NCBI GenBank assembly: GCA_020744425.1
Contig: JAGMUV010000004.1
Coordinates: 372,001-436,000 of the forward strand
Source: Dactylonectria macrodidyma
Lineage: Eukaryota; Ascomycota; Sordariomycetes; Hypocreales; Nectriaceae
Direction of reading: 5' to 3'
Length of the DNA: 64,000 bases
Made by a program: the position numbers and the translations under genes. Under the pieces are notes generated by a model. It ran no database searches. It had not been told where the DNA came from and worked only from the letters and a program-made list of their open reading frames with translations. This document shows positions 44,529 to 55,902 of this stretch, piece by piece; positions within the stretch are counted from its first letter, which is position 1; each line of letters starts with the position of its first letter.

Positions 44529-45403
44529 ATGTCGCACTCTCACGATGGAGCTGCCCCGCACTCGCACGAGTTCAACGCAGCTGAGCACGGCCACTCGCAT
44601 GAGATTCTGGATGGACCTGGAAGCTACCTCGGACGTGAGATGCCCATCGTTGAGGGGCGTGATTGGAAGGACAGAGCGTTTACCATTGGAATTGGCGGGT
44701 AGGATACACCTCCCATAGCTTTGGCTGGCTTGAACGAAGACTTAAACTGACCCCAATCATCAGGCCCGTCGGCTCCGGAAAGACGGCCCTCATGCTGGCC
44801 CTCTGCATGGCCCTCCGCTCCAACTACTCCCTCGCCGCTGTGACCAACGACATCTTCACGCGCGAAGACGCTGAATTTCTTACCCGCAACGCCGCACTGC
44901 CACCGCAGCGCATTCGCGCCATCGAAACAGGCGGCTGCCCTCACGCTGCCGTGCGCGAGGACATCTCAACCAACCTCGCGGCGCTCGAGGACTTGCACGC
45001 CGAGTTCGGCACCGACCTGCTGCTCATCGAGTCCGGCGGTGACAACCTGGCCGCCAACTACAGCCGCGAGCTCGCCGACTTTATCATCTACGTCATCGAC
45101 GTGAGCGGCGGCGACAAGATTCCCCGCAAGGGAGGGCCAGGTATCACCCAGAGCGACTTGCTTGTCGTGAACAAGACGGATCTGGCCGAGATCATTGGCG
45201 CCGACTTGGGCGTCATGGAGCGGGACGCGCGCAAGATGCGAGAGGGCGGACCTACGGTGTTTGCCCAAGTCAAGAATGACGTCGGCGTGGACCACATCAT
45301 CAACCTCATCCTCAGCGCGTGGAAGGCCAGTGGTGCTGAGGAGGAGCGCAAGAGCAAGGGCGGCCCACAGCCCACCCCTGGGCTGGAGGGTTTGCAAAAG
45401 TAA
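44529..45403 (+). CDS. ureG: Urease accessory GTPase UreG
   Basis: Exons 44529-44698 and 44764-45403, 269 residues. A His-rich N-terminus ([15 protein letters not shown], then EHGHSHE) likely binds nickel. The P-loop GGPVGSGKT is rebuilt across the intron. Further SIMIBI-class motifs are [28 protein letters not shown] with the metal-binding Cys-Pro-His, [10 protein letters not shown] and the guanine-specific VVNKTDLA. UreG hydrolyses GTP to deliver nickel to apo-urease with the UreD/UreF partners in the cytosol. Fungal UreG normally has this extra His-rich head. The gene ends 115 bp from the end of TSR1 on the opposite strand. Confidence 0.95.
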
Positions 45404-45518
45404 ACCAAGTGTTTAATATTACGGCTAAAACCAGACTCACAAAGCAAAAAAGAATAACAAAAGAAGAACGCCTTTATTTTCATTTAAGGTATACCTATGT
45501 GTCATCATCTATGCCCGG

Positions 45519-47995
45519 TCATTCCATCATCATGTCACCATCGTCTTGCTGTGGGCTGGCTTCCACGTCCAACAAGTTTCCTGTGACGGCCGCCGCGTTT
45601 CGTGGCCACACTCGCTTGTACAAGCTGACACCAATGGCGTCTTGAGGGTTGATGCGCCCGTCAAAGGTCGCCTTGAAGTAGCCGTGAGTACCCAGTGGCT
45701 CCTTGATGTAACCGCTACGACCACGCTTGGTCCACATTGGCAGCGCCTTGAACCATTCCACGTCCTCGCGATTGAAAAACATGTACCGGATGGTAACAAT
45801 CTTCTTGTGGATATGGTACGGGTGACCAGTGAGGATAATTCGCTTGGCAATGACGCGCGACGACGATGGGGGCATGGCAGTGCCGGTGCCGATGAGCGAC
45901 AGCCCAAGCTGCGGGCCGTCTTCGGACTGAGCCTCCTCTGGGCTGGTCCTCTTGAAGAAAAGAACAGGCACGCTTCCCCAGGTGAGAGGACCCATAAAGG
46001 TGGCGACGGCTGATTGACCGGGGTGCAGGTATCTGCAGTACTTGTGGACGTCGTTGGGCGTCTGGCCGGGTTGCGAGAACAGGGGCTTAATGACCATGCG
46101 TCGGGGTCCGCACTGGGCGATGATCTCCTCCTTGGCCTTGATGGACTTTGTGTAGTCGGAGCTCAGGTTGAAGAGGTAGTTGACCGCCGTCCTCTTGTGC
46201 TCGTGCCTCAGGAGCGAGAAGAGGGTGAGCGGGGCCTTCTTGTTGTACGTCTTCTCCTGGACGGGGGAAATGCCCTTGATGTAGACGTGTACACGGGTGC
46301 CGGGCTCGACGCCGCCCACCAGGGCCTCGCGGGTCGCCCGCGACTGCGAAGACTTGTAGTCGGGGATCCGCAGCAGCCGCCTCCACTCCTCGGGCTCGTG
46401 TGCGCGGTCTTCGTCCTCCTGCCAGGGACTGCTCCGCAGGCTCTTGAGACCGCGATACCTTGCCAGCCGCTCGGACGCGAGCACGCCGGGGTGGAGCTCG
46501 ATCTCGTCGGGGAATTCCTTGTCGTCCTCGACCTCGTTGCGCTTCCCGGCCCGGTACTGAGCGAGTTGCTCGGCATCTTCCTCCTCATCGGGCTCGCGGA
46601 TATTCTCCGACTGGGGATACTCGGACGGGGCACCCTCTGTTGGGGGAACGGGGGCCTGGCCCTCAAGACCGTCTTCGGGGCGAGCCTCCTGCTCTTCATC
46701 ATTCATCTCAAAATCCTCCATGTCCGACTCAGAATCAGACACGTCCTCCAAATACCAAGCTGATTGGTAGTTGGACGTACCCTTGGGCACCTTTTTCTTA
46801 ATTTTCCTTGCCTCAGCCTCCTCATCAGAGAAATAGTGGTGCTCGTCTAGGAGAACACCCTTCTTTGGCTCAACGGCGTCCATGGCGACATCGTCCTCCA
46901 TCTGGACCTCCTCAGGGGCGAGATCAACCAAGTCATCCTGGTCCTCGGTAGGGGTGTCCAGAACCTCCTCGGTCTCCTCGGCATCAATGGTCATCTCTTC
47001 TCCCTTCTTCTTGACGTGCTTGGGCAGAGGGGCGGCCACAATCTTTTCGATCTGGAAGGTACCCCAGTCGGCGACCTGGATAAGACGGTCTGCGTTTAGA
47101 CCTCTGCCCCGGACGACACCAGTGATGATGGTGGAGTCGGAGTCGGAGTAGGCAAACTTGATATCCTCAGCCAGCATCCAACTTCGGTCTTCCCTCCACC
47201 TCACTCCCTTCGGGGTTGTGCTGCATAGTGATCGGATGAGGTTGGAACACTCCTGTCGGTTTTGAAGGCTGTAGATCTTCTCCTGCTCAGGGTGAAAGTG
47301 GGTGATGAAGGACTTGAGCGACCCAACAACTCCCTTTTGCTTGGAGTTGTCGATCTTGTCGAGACCTTGGACAACTGTGAAGAGGGTCGATAAACCCTGG
47401 CTCTCCACACTGCGCAAGATCAACTCTCCGAGCTCGTCAACCTCGACGGTGGGCGACAGAATGACAACGACGAAATCGGCCACTCGAGCGGCGTCAAGAC
47501 AGGCGTTTAGATCGCGCTCCAGGGGGATGTACTGCAATTTCTGCTTGAACCGTTCGACATTGACCCTGAAGTTGCTATCCAACACCTCGTCCTCAATATC
47601 CACACTGCCGTTGAGCTGTTGAATTGCGGCCTTGGAATCTCCATCCGCGCAAAGGGGGAGCACGGCAACGACCCTGGGGGCGCCGTCTCGGCTGGCAAAG
47701 ATGGAGGTCCCCTTCAGGTGTTCCTTGTGCTTGGAGAGACGAGCCTGCTTGGCTTGGTTTCGGCGATCGAACTTGGACATGACTTGCTGGTGGATCGTTT
47801 TTCGTTGACCTTTCTCGTTGGGAACGCGACCTAATAAAGATCTTGTCAGAAAAAAGGAATCATTAAAAAATACGAAATAAATTACATACCCTTTGCCCGG
47901 TCTCTCAACTCATGCTTAGACGCCGCCTTGGATTTGAACGGCTTGTGGTTGACCTTTGTGGTGGGCCGATGCGAATGGGGGACGGGAGCGGGCAT
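45519..47995 (-). CDS. TSR1: 40S ribosome maturation factor TSR1
   Basis: Exons 47995-47890 and 47830-45519, 805 residues. It begins MPAPVPHSHRPTTKVNHKPF with a basic N-terminal segment, continuing after the intron with RVPNEKGQRKTIHQQVMSKF. A GTPase-like domain without usable P-loop follows (VVAVLPLCADGDS; LIRSL), then a long acidic stretch around residues 300-450 (MEDFEMNDEEQEARPEDG). The C-terminal domain shared with BMS1 comes last, including SSPWQEDEDR, FKRTSPEE and RIILTGHPYHIHKKIVTIRY. TSR1 is a late 40S assembly factor that blocks premature joining of initiation factors. It faces UTP7 with 331 bp between start codons. Confidence 0.95.
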
Positions 47996-48326
47996 CTTTG
48001 TATCACCGCCGGCTTTGAATCGAAACGGTAACGAAGCCAGCTTGGATAATACCTGCGAGACGCGAGAAAAATTCCGGTTGGCGCGAAAGTCGACTCTGGC
48101 GATGGCAATATCAACGATTATCGAAGGCGGTCATGGCGGGGTTGTGGTTATCCAGAAATTTTTATGTGGGTCGGTATCGATAAGAAGTGTGGATCTATTA
48201 GTGGCCAATGGGGACTTGGCGATACGACCCTTGGACATTCGGCGCTGGAAATTTTGTCTGCCTCCCAATTCGTACTGCGATCCGCAATCCCCATCTTCAT
48301 TTCGAACCGACTGCGAAGACGACGAG
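47996..48326. promoter_or_regulatory. Compact divergent promoter of TSR1 and UTP7
   Basis: 331 bp between the start codons of two small-subunit biogenesis genes. Frames stay open across it, but their translation has no family similarity. Co-regulation through shared ribosome-biogenesis elements is an inference; I did not find a clear PAC (GATGAG) or RRPE element by eye. Confidence 0.6.
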
Positions 48327-50030
48327 ATGGAGGTCGACACAATTGACGAGCCGATCACCAAGGTGCGCGACAATGGCGCTCTTGCCGTCGAGCGCACGCG
48401 GACGGAGCTCGTCCCCCGCCACGAGCGCGAGAAGATCCGCCGCCTGAGGGAAGCCAACAAGGCCTACGGCCGCGGCAAGAAGATCAACACCAGAACCATC
48501 AAGGACAAGAAGCTGCGGACGAACCTCAAGCGCCTCGAGGGCAAGTTCCAGGATGCCGCACTCAAGGCAAAGGACGCCGAGCTACTGCTCGAGAACACGG
48601 GTGGCTTCCTCGAGCCCGAGGCGGAGCTCGAGAGAACTTACAAGGTCCGCCAGCAGGACATTGTCGACGACGTGGCCGTCGACACGGCGCAGAAGCGCTT
48701 CGAGCTCAAGCTGGACGCCTTGGGTCCCTACAACTTCGACTACTCGCGCAACGGCCGCGACCTGCTCCTCGCCGGCCGCAAGGGCCATGTGGCCACTATG
48801 GACTGGCGCGAGGGCAAGCTGGGCTGCGAGCTGCAGCTCAACGAGACGGTGCGTGACGTGAAGTGGCTGCACAACAACCAGTACTTTGCCGTGGCGCAGA
48901 AGAAGTACGTCTACATTTACGACCACAACGGCGTAGAGCTGCACACCCTGAAAAGGCACCAGGAGGTGTCCCACATGGAGTTTCTCCCCTACCACTTCCT
49001 GCTGTCCACGATTGTGAGTTGACACCACCCTCCACCCTTGATTCCTGCCACTGACAAATTCTAGGGCGCCACGGGAGTTCTGAAATACCAAGATACCTCG
49101 ACCGGACAGCTGGTCGCCGAGATTCCGACCCGACTAGGCCAGCCCGTCTCGCTCGGACAAAACACCCAAAACGCCATCCTACACGTCGGCCATCAGAACG
49201 GTGCGGTGACGCTGTGGTCACCCAACTCGCAAGACCCCCTCGTCAAGCTGTTGGCACATAAAGGACCCGTAAGGTCACTGGCAATGGACCGCGAGGGTCG
49301 ATATATGGTCTCTACCGGCCAGGATCAGAAGATGGCTGTGTGGGACATACGGATGTTCAAGGAGGTCAACAGCTACTTCACCCGCCGGCCGGCATCGTCA
49401 GTAGCCATCTCAGATACCGGCCTGACAGCAGTGGGATGGGGCACCCAGACTACCATCTGGAAGGGCCTGTTCAACAAGAACGTTCCCGTCCAGGAAAAGG
49501 TGCAGAGTCCATACATGTCATGGGGTGGTGAAGGAAAGCGCATCGAGCGCGTCAAGTGGTGCCCCTTTGAAGATGTGCTCGGCCTCGGCCATGACGAGGG
49601 CTTCTCGTCTATCATCATCCCAGGCGCGGGCGAGGCCAACTTCGACGCCCTCGAGGTGAACCCCTTCGAGACGGCCAAGCAGCGCCAGGAGTCCGAGGTC
49701 AAGGGCCTACTCAACAAGCTGCAGCCCGACATGATCGCGCTGGACCCCAACTTCATCGGCAACCTGGACCTGCGGTCCGACAAGCAGCGGCGCGAGGAGC
49801 GCGACCTCGACGCCGGCCCCGTCGACGTGGCCGAGGAGATCCGCAACCGCGCCCGCGGCAAGAATGGTGCCCTCAAGAAGTACCTCCGCAAGCAGCGCAA
49901 GAAGAACGTCATCGACGAGAAGCGCCTGCGCATCGACGAGCTCTGGAACGAGCAGCAGAAGCAGAAGGACAAGAAGCGCAAGGAGGTCGAGGAGGATCTC
50001 GGGCCGGCGTTGTCGAGGTTTTCCAAGTAG
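48327..50030 (+). CDS. UTP7: SSU processome WD40 protein UTP7 (WDR46/BING4)
   Basis: Exons 48327-49013 and 49065-50030, 550 residues. A charged N-terminal region (residues 1-125, for example RGKKINTRTIKDKKLRTNLK) precedes a WD40 propeller with repeats such as HVATMDWREG, VRDVKWLHNNQYFAVAQKK, GHQNGAVTLWSP and GPVRSLAMDREGRYMVSTGQ. The BING4CT domain follows (FKEVNSYFTRRPASSVAISD, then EANFDALEVNPFETAKQRQE) and a Lys/Arg-rich tail closes the protein. UTP7 acts in 18S rRNA maturation as part of the nucleolar SSU processome. The ATG at 48327 opens MEVDTIDEPITKV; the frame runs further upstream but with no family similarity. It converges on PTH2. Confidence 0.94.
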
Positions 50031-50288
50031 GAGTAGTGCCGGTTTTGTTGAATAGAATAATAATACCCCTTACAAACATGTTGTGTGTGTTCTCTGGAGA
50101 GCGTCTACGTATGTGTGGCAGTTTGAGCTGAGTCGTTCGTGTCAATAAACGCCATGGCGGCAGGCCGATCTATTTGTGTTCCCAGTACGCTTTTGGAGGA
50201 CCCAGCCGAGTCCCAGTCTATGTATGATCAACATCACATATGATACATCCGTACCCGTCATCTCATCATTACCCCCCATTCCCCTCCT

Positions 50289-51043
50289 TCATAGCAGCTT
50301 TAGGCCACCGGTGACCTGGTCAACGACGCTGCGGGGCGCGGGGCCGACGCCGAGGACGGTCATGCTGCCGGCCTCGATCTGGGTGCGGCCGGCGTCCTGG
50401 ACAACTTCGGCGACGAGCCCCAGGCTCCGGGCCTTGCGGCACAGCGCCAGCATCTCATCCTGACCCTTGATTTGCACAGCGATCTTGGCCTGGCCCAGCT
50501 TCTCCCAGCGCGCGAGCAGCTTGCGCTCGGCGGAGCCCTCGGGGGAGCGGGCGAGTTTCTTGTAGCAGGCGAGGGTGGCGTGGGAGCACTGCGCGGCGAT
50601 TTTGCCTGTGAATTGGAGAGTTGCAGGTTAGCGATTCGTGTTCCTCTCATTGATATGATTGTTTCGCAAATAAATTGCGTCTAGGATGTGAAAGACTCAC
50701 CCTTTGTCATGCCCAAATCCGTCCTCACAACCAAGACCAGCTTGCACTCCTCGCCCGTGTCGCGGACGACGGGCTTCTCCGGGTTCTTGAGCCCCTGACG
50801 ACGATCGGCGTCGGCACCGTTGGCCCAGTTGGGCGCGTGATCTAGAAGAGTGTCGTCCTCATCGATGTCGCTCTCCTCGCTCTCGACAGGGTCGCTGAGG
50901 TTGCGGCGCCGCTCCTCGGCCAGCTCGGGCGTGATGAAGTAGCCGCGGGTCGTTGTGACGCCGAACATGTAGCCGAAGATGAGCGACGCGAAGCCTGTCG
51001 ACAGGATCAGGCCTGTCTGGAGGGATTGTTCGTCGTCGGCCAT
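50289..51043 (-). CDS. PTH2: Peptidyl-tRNA hydrolase 2 (PTH2)
   Basis: Exons 51043-50701 and 50605-50289, 219 residues. The N-terminal segment GLILSTGFASLIFGYMFGV is hydrophobic and probably anchors the protein in the outer mitochondrial or another membrane, as in human PTRH2. An acidic linker (EESEESDIDEDD) precedes the catalytic domain: CKLVLVVRTDLGMTKGKIAA, then QCSHATLACYKK, KIAVQIKGQDEML and DAGRTQIEAGSMTVLGVGPA. These are the conserved PTH2 motifs, including the Lys and Asp region used to cleave peptidyl-tRNA. The gene lies tail to tail with UTP7 (258 bp) and downstream of the GT64 gene on the same strand. Confidence 0.95.
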
Positions 51044-51492
51044 GATGGGTATTTTGGGGGTATTTTTTTTCGTGGGAGATGGGCTTCGGGATATTGTCGA
51101 CGACAGCGTTTCATTAGACTTGGCTGCGTTGGAGGTGACGTTGTGAATATCACGTGCAGACAGCCTGAAGAGTGCCCCAGTTTTACACGGCAGTCGGACA
51201 TAAAATCCATTCGAAACATCACGTCGCCTATTCGTTGCACCAACATTGCCGCCAGACGTGCCTGAACGGTCAAGTAGAAATCGGTTTTAATGTTCATGTC
51301 AAATCTTGACCATTTGCCACAGTGGTAATCATTACAAAGCCAAATCGTACACGCCAGAGGTATACCAAGACGTCTCGTCCTCTATTCTAGACCGTTGTTC
51401 CGAGACCTCTTTGCCAAAACGCCGGCGAACTCTCAGTTTCGAACACCTTCGTTCGCAAAAATCAGGATAATTATCCGCCCCTCCCTTCGCCG
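51044..51492. other. Intergenic region between PTH2 and the GT64 gene
   Basis: 449 bp, containing the PTH2 promoter and the 3' UTR of the GT64 gene. No other feature seen. Confidence 0.45.
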
Positions 51493-52756
51493 TTACATGG
51501 TAACGACACCCTTGGTAATGTGGCCGTCCGAGTTCACCAGGGTCATGCGCCCAAACATCTTGGCAAAGTCGTTCAAGCACTGGCTGCGAGCGTCCAAGTG
51601 TCCGATCTTGGTGCTGATACCCTTGTGGGGGCTCTGGTTGTAGTACGGATCACGACCCATGACGAGCAGAGGGCCCTCGCCGGTCAGGTAGCCCTGGATG
51701 AAGTTGAGTGCGATGTCCTCGCAGTTGAAGCCGGCGTCGACGTAGTCGCGGATGTCCTTCATGTGCGGCTCGTCGGACGAGTAGTAGTCGAGGTACGAGA
51801 TGTGCGAGAAGCACAGGTTGGTGAGAATCATGGAGTAGACATCTTGGTGGACCTCGCGGGAGCAGAAGTCGTAGTTCCAGTAGTTCTTCTCGTCGAGAGT
51901 GGAGCATCGCGGGAGGGCGCCGACGAGCTTATTGCGGCCGTACTTGCGCCAGGACTGGAAGACAAACTCGAGGTCCTTGGGGTGGTAGTAGACGTCGTCG
52001 TCGGTGAGGAGCAGAGCCTGGGTCTTGTAGGCCGGGTCGGGCCAGAGCTTCTCGTTGAGGCTGTTGCGCTTGGAGACGCGGAAGCGCACGGGGATGCCGT
52101 GGGGCGAGATGAAGTCGTGCGGAGGCTGCGCTTCCAGCTCGTTCCAGACGATGACGACTTCGAGGAGGGAGGGGATCACCATGCTGAGGACGGATGTCAG
52201 AGTGGCGTTGAGCTCAACGGGTCGCTGGTAGGTCTGCATGACGATTCTAGAGAAGCAAATATGTTAGTATTGTCGTTAAGTTGCAAACTGGATGGAACCA
52301 GTGGGGGGGCTTTCAAGATCCCCAATGATCCAGGAAGCATGAAGTGGGAAGAACCTACGTGAACATATCATCTCTCAGATGTGACCACTTGGCCTCGTTC
52401 TCGGGCCACCACGTTTCTTGCAGAGTTGGCTCTTTCACAATGGTCGCGTTAACACCAGCGGTCTCGTTCAGACCGGACGAAGTCTCATTCCAGCTGGTTG
52501 AGTTCCCGGACAGGATCTTGCCGTGGGCGTTGGGCAGAGGGCCGCCGACGCTCGTGAGGTGGGCGGTAAAGAGGAGGAAGAAGATGACGAAGCCGAGGGC
52601 GAAGACGCCGTAAGCGAGGCGGCGGAAGCCGCGAGACCTAAGCAAGGGGATATCCCCTACGATCCCTTCCAGGTATTTGTCCACCTTGTCAATCGTGGAC
52701 ATCTTGACTTTGGGCGAGCCTCCCTTGGAGGTTTCGTCGAGTTCTCCGAGAATCAT
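51493..52756 (-). CDS. Golgi type II glycosyltransferase, family GT64 (EXTL-like)
   Basis: Exons 52756-52359 and 52246-51493, 383 residues. A cytoplasmic tail of about 45 residues leads to one membrane anchor (YGVFALGFVIFFLLFTAHL), then a stem with several N-glycosylation sequons (NSTS, NETS, NETA, NATI). The catalytic domain starts at TIVMQTYQRPVELNATL and contains the metal-binding DDD in LLLTDDDVYYHP (about residues 215-217). Further family motifs are FNCEDIALNFI and GHLDARSQCLNDFAKMFG. This is the GT64 exostosin C-terminal fold; in fungi the donor and acceptor are not established, though related enzymes transfer GlcNAc or other sugars in the Golgi. The Thr codon is rebuilt across the 112-bp intron. 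Confidence 0.9.
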
Positions 52757-54751
52757 GGTGTTGGTCGGAACGCCTGGTCAGGTGACCCGAGCCAGTAAAT
52801 AAATGAGCGTGTGGTTTTCTAACGAGGGCAACAGAGGCAACCAGGATGATGTTTGTTCCTCTCAGGTGGTCCTCGTCTGAGTGTACTCCTTCGTCCGTGG
52901 GGTCGTCTCAGGCGGGAGGCGATTATGTACAGGGCGACATCCGGGGACTCGCAGGGGACAAGACGACGAAAGAAAGACAGCCGTTTGAAAAAAGGGAGAG
53001 AAGGACTGAAAGGGCTTTAAGAGAGGGGAAAGCCTGCGATGGAGAGAGAGAAAGACGGCGGCGTTGAGAAAGGAGGCGACGTGAATCTGTTCGGCCCTCC
53101 CAGGTCTTTCTTTTTAGACCCTCTCAGGCGCCTCTTAGGACAGGACCCTCCGAAAAAGAACATTGGGACCTCCTGAGTCGATAGGCGTCGAGGCTTGACC
53201 AAGACGGGTCAGCCTTGATTTACCAGCGCTGACGCCGCGTCCCCGACGGATGCCAATAGTGAGCGGCTGGCCCCTGAGCTACTGGAAGATACTAAAGACA
53301 CGCAGTTTAGCGGCCTGCAACCCCTGGACTATTCTATTGGGCTGGCAGCTGGAAAGAAAAGGGCAGAGGGGGGCGGATGGGCGGGAACAATTTCATCGAG
53401 GATTCCAGTCAGCCGCCTGGCTGTGCGCCACTGCAAATTTGGGCGCGAGAGGATTCTGGACAGGGCTGGACATGTTTGGACGTGGTACAGTAATTTGCAG
53501 TGCATTTTGCTAAAAGCACACTTTTTGGATGCTAGTCGATGAGCTGAGAGCAGGGAGGGGTTGCGGCTGCAGGGGAGCGACGGCACTGGAGATGATCCCT
53601 GCAAAATAAATCAAATCCTTGCAGCTGGGCTGACTTTGAACGTGAGCTACGTACATATCTTATGAAAAGGACTTCAGCCCATCAGCAGAGACATGCTCAT
53701 GCGAGCAGGTTGTCCCATCTTGTCCCTGCATTGTGTCTGGCGTGGCTGGTTCTAGCACGCTTCGGTTTGGTGCGTGGCTGGCTGTGGCTTGTGGATTGTC
53801 CAGGGAGCAGGTTTGACGAGGGAATCCCGCCTGTTTGTCTTGGCCCTTTACTACGTATCCTGATGTTGAATCTGGCACAAATCCAAATCTTGCCGGTAAA
53901 TGCCATGCATCAGGCGTCACACGAACCCATATCCCAGCTGATATTGAGATGTTTCCCCCGATCGGCAGCCGAAGTTGGGGGATGCGAGAGAAAGTTGAAA
54001 CAGAAGTACCGTCTGCTGGTCAGCGCTTCTTACTGCCGCGCCAGGCCCCCCCTGCAGAACTCTCCTTGCAGGGCCTAACATTTCCCCCTGAGTAGCCGGA
54101 TGTAGCGTCCAACCAGGCCATCGGTTCAGCGGGATCAGATCTGATGTGACGGTCTTGCCTTGGCGCTCTCGTGATCATGAGGGAAACTCGTTGGATGGCT
54201 TTGCGAATTGGAGATGATGAATTGCCTCAATGATGAAGACACTTCACTGCGCACTCCCCGTTACCTGACACAACCAGACCCCATGTCCTGGCACGAGGGT
54301 CTACTACTTATTACACAACGCGTGTGCATCCAGACCATCGATTTCTGTGGGGATGATTATTGGCAGAATTGTTCAGCTGTCGGGCTTTAAAAGGAAAAGG
54401 TGCCAAGAGGCTACGATCAATAAAAAACCGCGCTAAAAGAGCACATCACGGACGAATTGCATGGGCTCCCATGCCGTCCCCGTTTTTGGTCTAGCGGGAA
54501 TGCCTTATCTTATCTCTTCGGGTGAGCATGATTGCGACTTATCGAGGGGCAGCTCTCAGCTCGCCGGGCCCTAACAAGTCGCTCACTCAGTAACCCACCA
54601 ACCAGATGCCTGGTGCGTGTGACAACGACAGTATCACCAGTCACAACTACGTATCACTGCATCCGCTTTGCATATCTTTTGTGCTCTGTGCAGCCAAGAA
54701 CAACGTTGAACCTTGAACTACGTACCACTTGTTGGCTCAGTCCAGGGAATC
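52757..54751. other. 2-kb divergent intergenic region
   Basis: Between the divergent GT64 and NRK1 genes. Open frames of 60-140 codons are present, but none has a domain, splice structure or codon pattern that I trust. Confidence 0.45.
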
Positions 54752-55748
54752 ATGACCGCCACACACGCCCTCGTGGTAGCCATCTCGGGCTGTTCGTCTA
54801 GTGGGAAGACGACCCTTGCCCGCCTGCTTCGGGACATTTTCCCCAACACCTTTATCCTGCACGAGGACGACTTCTATCGTCCCGAGGAGGAGTGAGTCTT
54901 GTTCAACGTTGTCTTTCAGTCTTAGTTTCGCAAGTCTTGTCAGACCTGCCCTGATATAGCGACATTGCATCACTTATATACCACATATACTTCATATCTC
55001 ATACTCTCTTAGGTCAACCTGTAGCTGATACCTAGCATAGACTTCCCTCTAGAGATGGCCTCTTAGACTGGGACTGCGCCGAGGCCCTTGATATTCCCGC
55101 CATGGCTGAGTCTCTAGCGTATATTCGTGAGCACGCAGCCTTTCCTGTACGTCTATTCTACGTTTAAGCACAAGGAATCGAGAATCCCTTGTGTGTAGTC
55201 CATGAAACTAGACTCAACAACAACCTAACTCTCCTCAACAGCCCACCCTTAACTCCAAAGAGGACCAAAACTCGGTCGGCAAGTGCCCCGTCCCAGACGA
55301 CACCATCGAAGCCCAAAAGGCTAAAGTCGCCGCGGCCATACCGTCATCGCACTCGCTCCGCTCGTCGCTTCGGCTGTGCCTCCTCGACGGTTTCCTGCTG
55401 TACTCGCCGTCTATGGCCGCCGTCCAGCCGAGCCTCGACATCAAGCTGTTCCTGCGAGCCTCGCACGACCGAGCGCGCGCCCGCCGCGAGGCACGCGACG
55501 GCTACGTCACCCTCGAGGGTTTCTGGGCTGATCCGCCGGGCTACGTGGACAAGATCGTCTGGCCGAATTATGTGGAAGAGCATGCGTGGATGTTTGAGGG
55601 TGGTGATGTCGAGGGGAAGTTTAGGGAGGATGTGTTGGATAAGGAGGGGATCAAGTTCCAGAAGGATGCGGCTGTTGATGCGGATATTGTCAAGACACTT
55701 GAGTGGACTGTCGACGTCATACTCGAGAAACTGAAGAATTGTGTATAG
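54752..55748 (+). CDS. NRK1: Nicotinamide riboside kinase (NRK1)
   Basis: Exons 54752-54891, 55041-55146 and 55242-55748, 250 residues. The P-loop is SGCSSSGKTT close to the N-terminus. The substrate-binding acidic stretch is FILHEDDFYRPEEE, spliced to LPSRDGLLDWDCAEALD. A later LCLLDGFLLYSP and LKLFLRASHDRARARREARD (lid, reading IKLFLRASHD) complete the uridine kinase-like NRK fold, and the C-terminal part contains YVTLEGFWADPPGYVDKIVW. NRK1 phosphorylates nicotinamide riboside to NMN in NAD salvage. The Glu codon of EEE|LPS is made across the first intron; two earlier AG sites in that intron do not restore the family sequence. It converges on DCL2 with 154 bp between stop codons. Confidence 0.92.
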
Positions 55749-55902
55749 ACTTGCACCATATCCTGCAACATAGACTCTTGGATTGGTTAACCTTCTAGCT
55801 ATTGACACAAAGGTCAGGCCAATTCTCATAGACATCATTCATTATTTGATCTTAGACACTTGTCGATCTCTCATTACCCATAATTCTCACCCAAACATAG
55901 CA

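Noticed and set aside
46014..46763. A 249-codon plus-strand frame inside TSR1
   Set aside because: Antisense shadow of a well-supported TSR1 exon.
51520..52362. A 280-codon valine-rich plus-strand frame
   Set aside because: Antisense of the GT64 exon; its composition reflects the complement of Asp/Asn/His codons.
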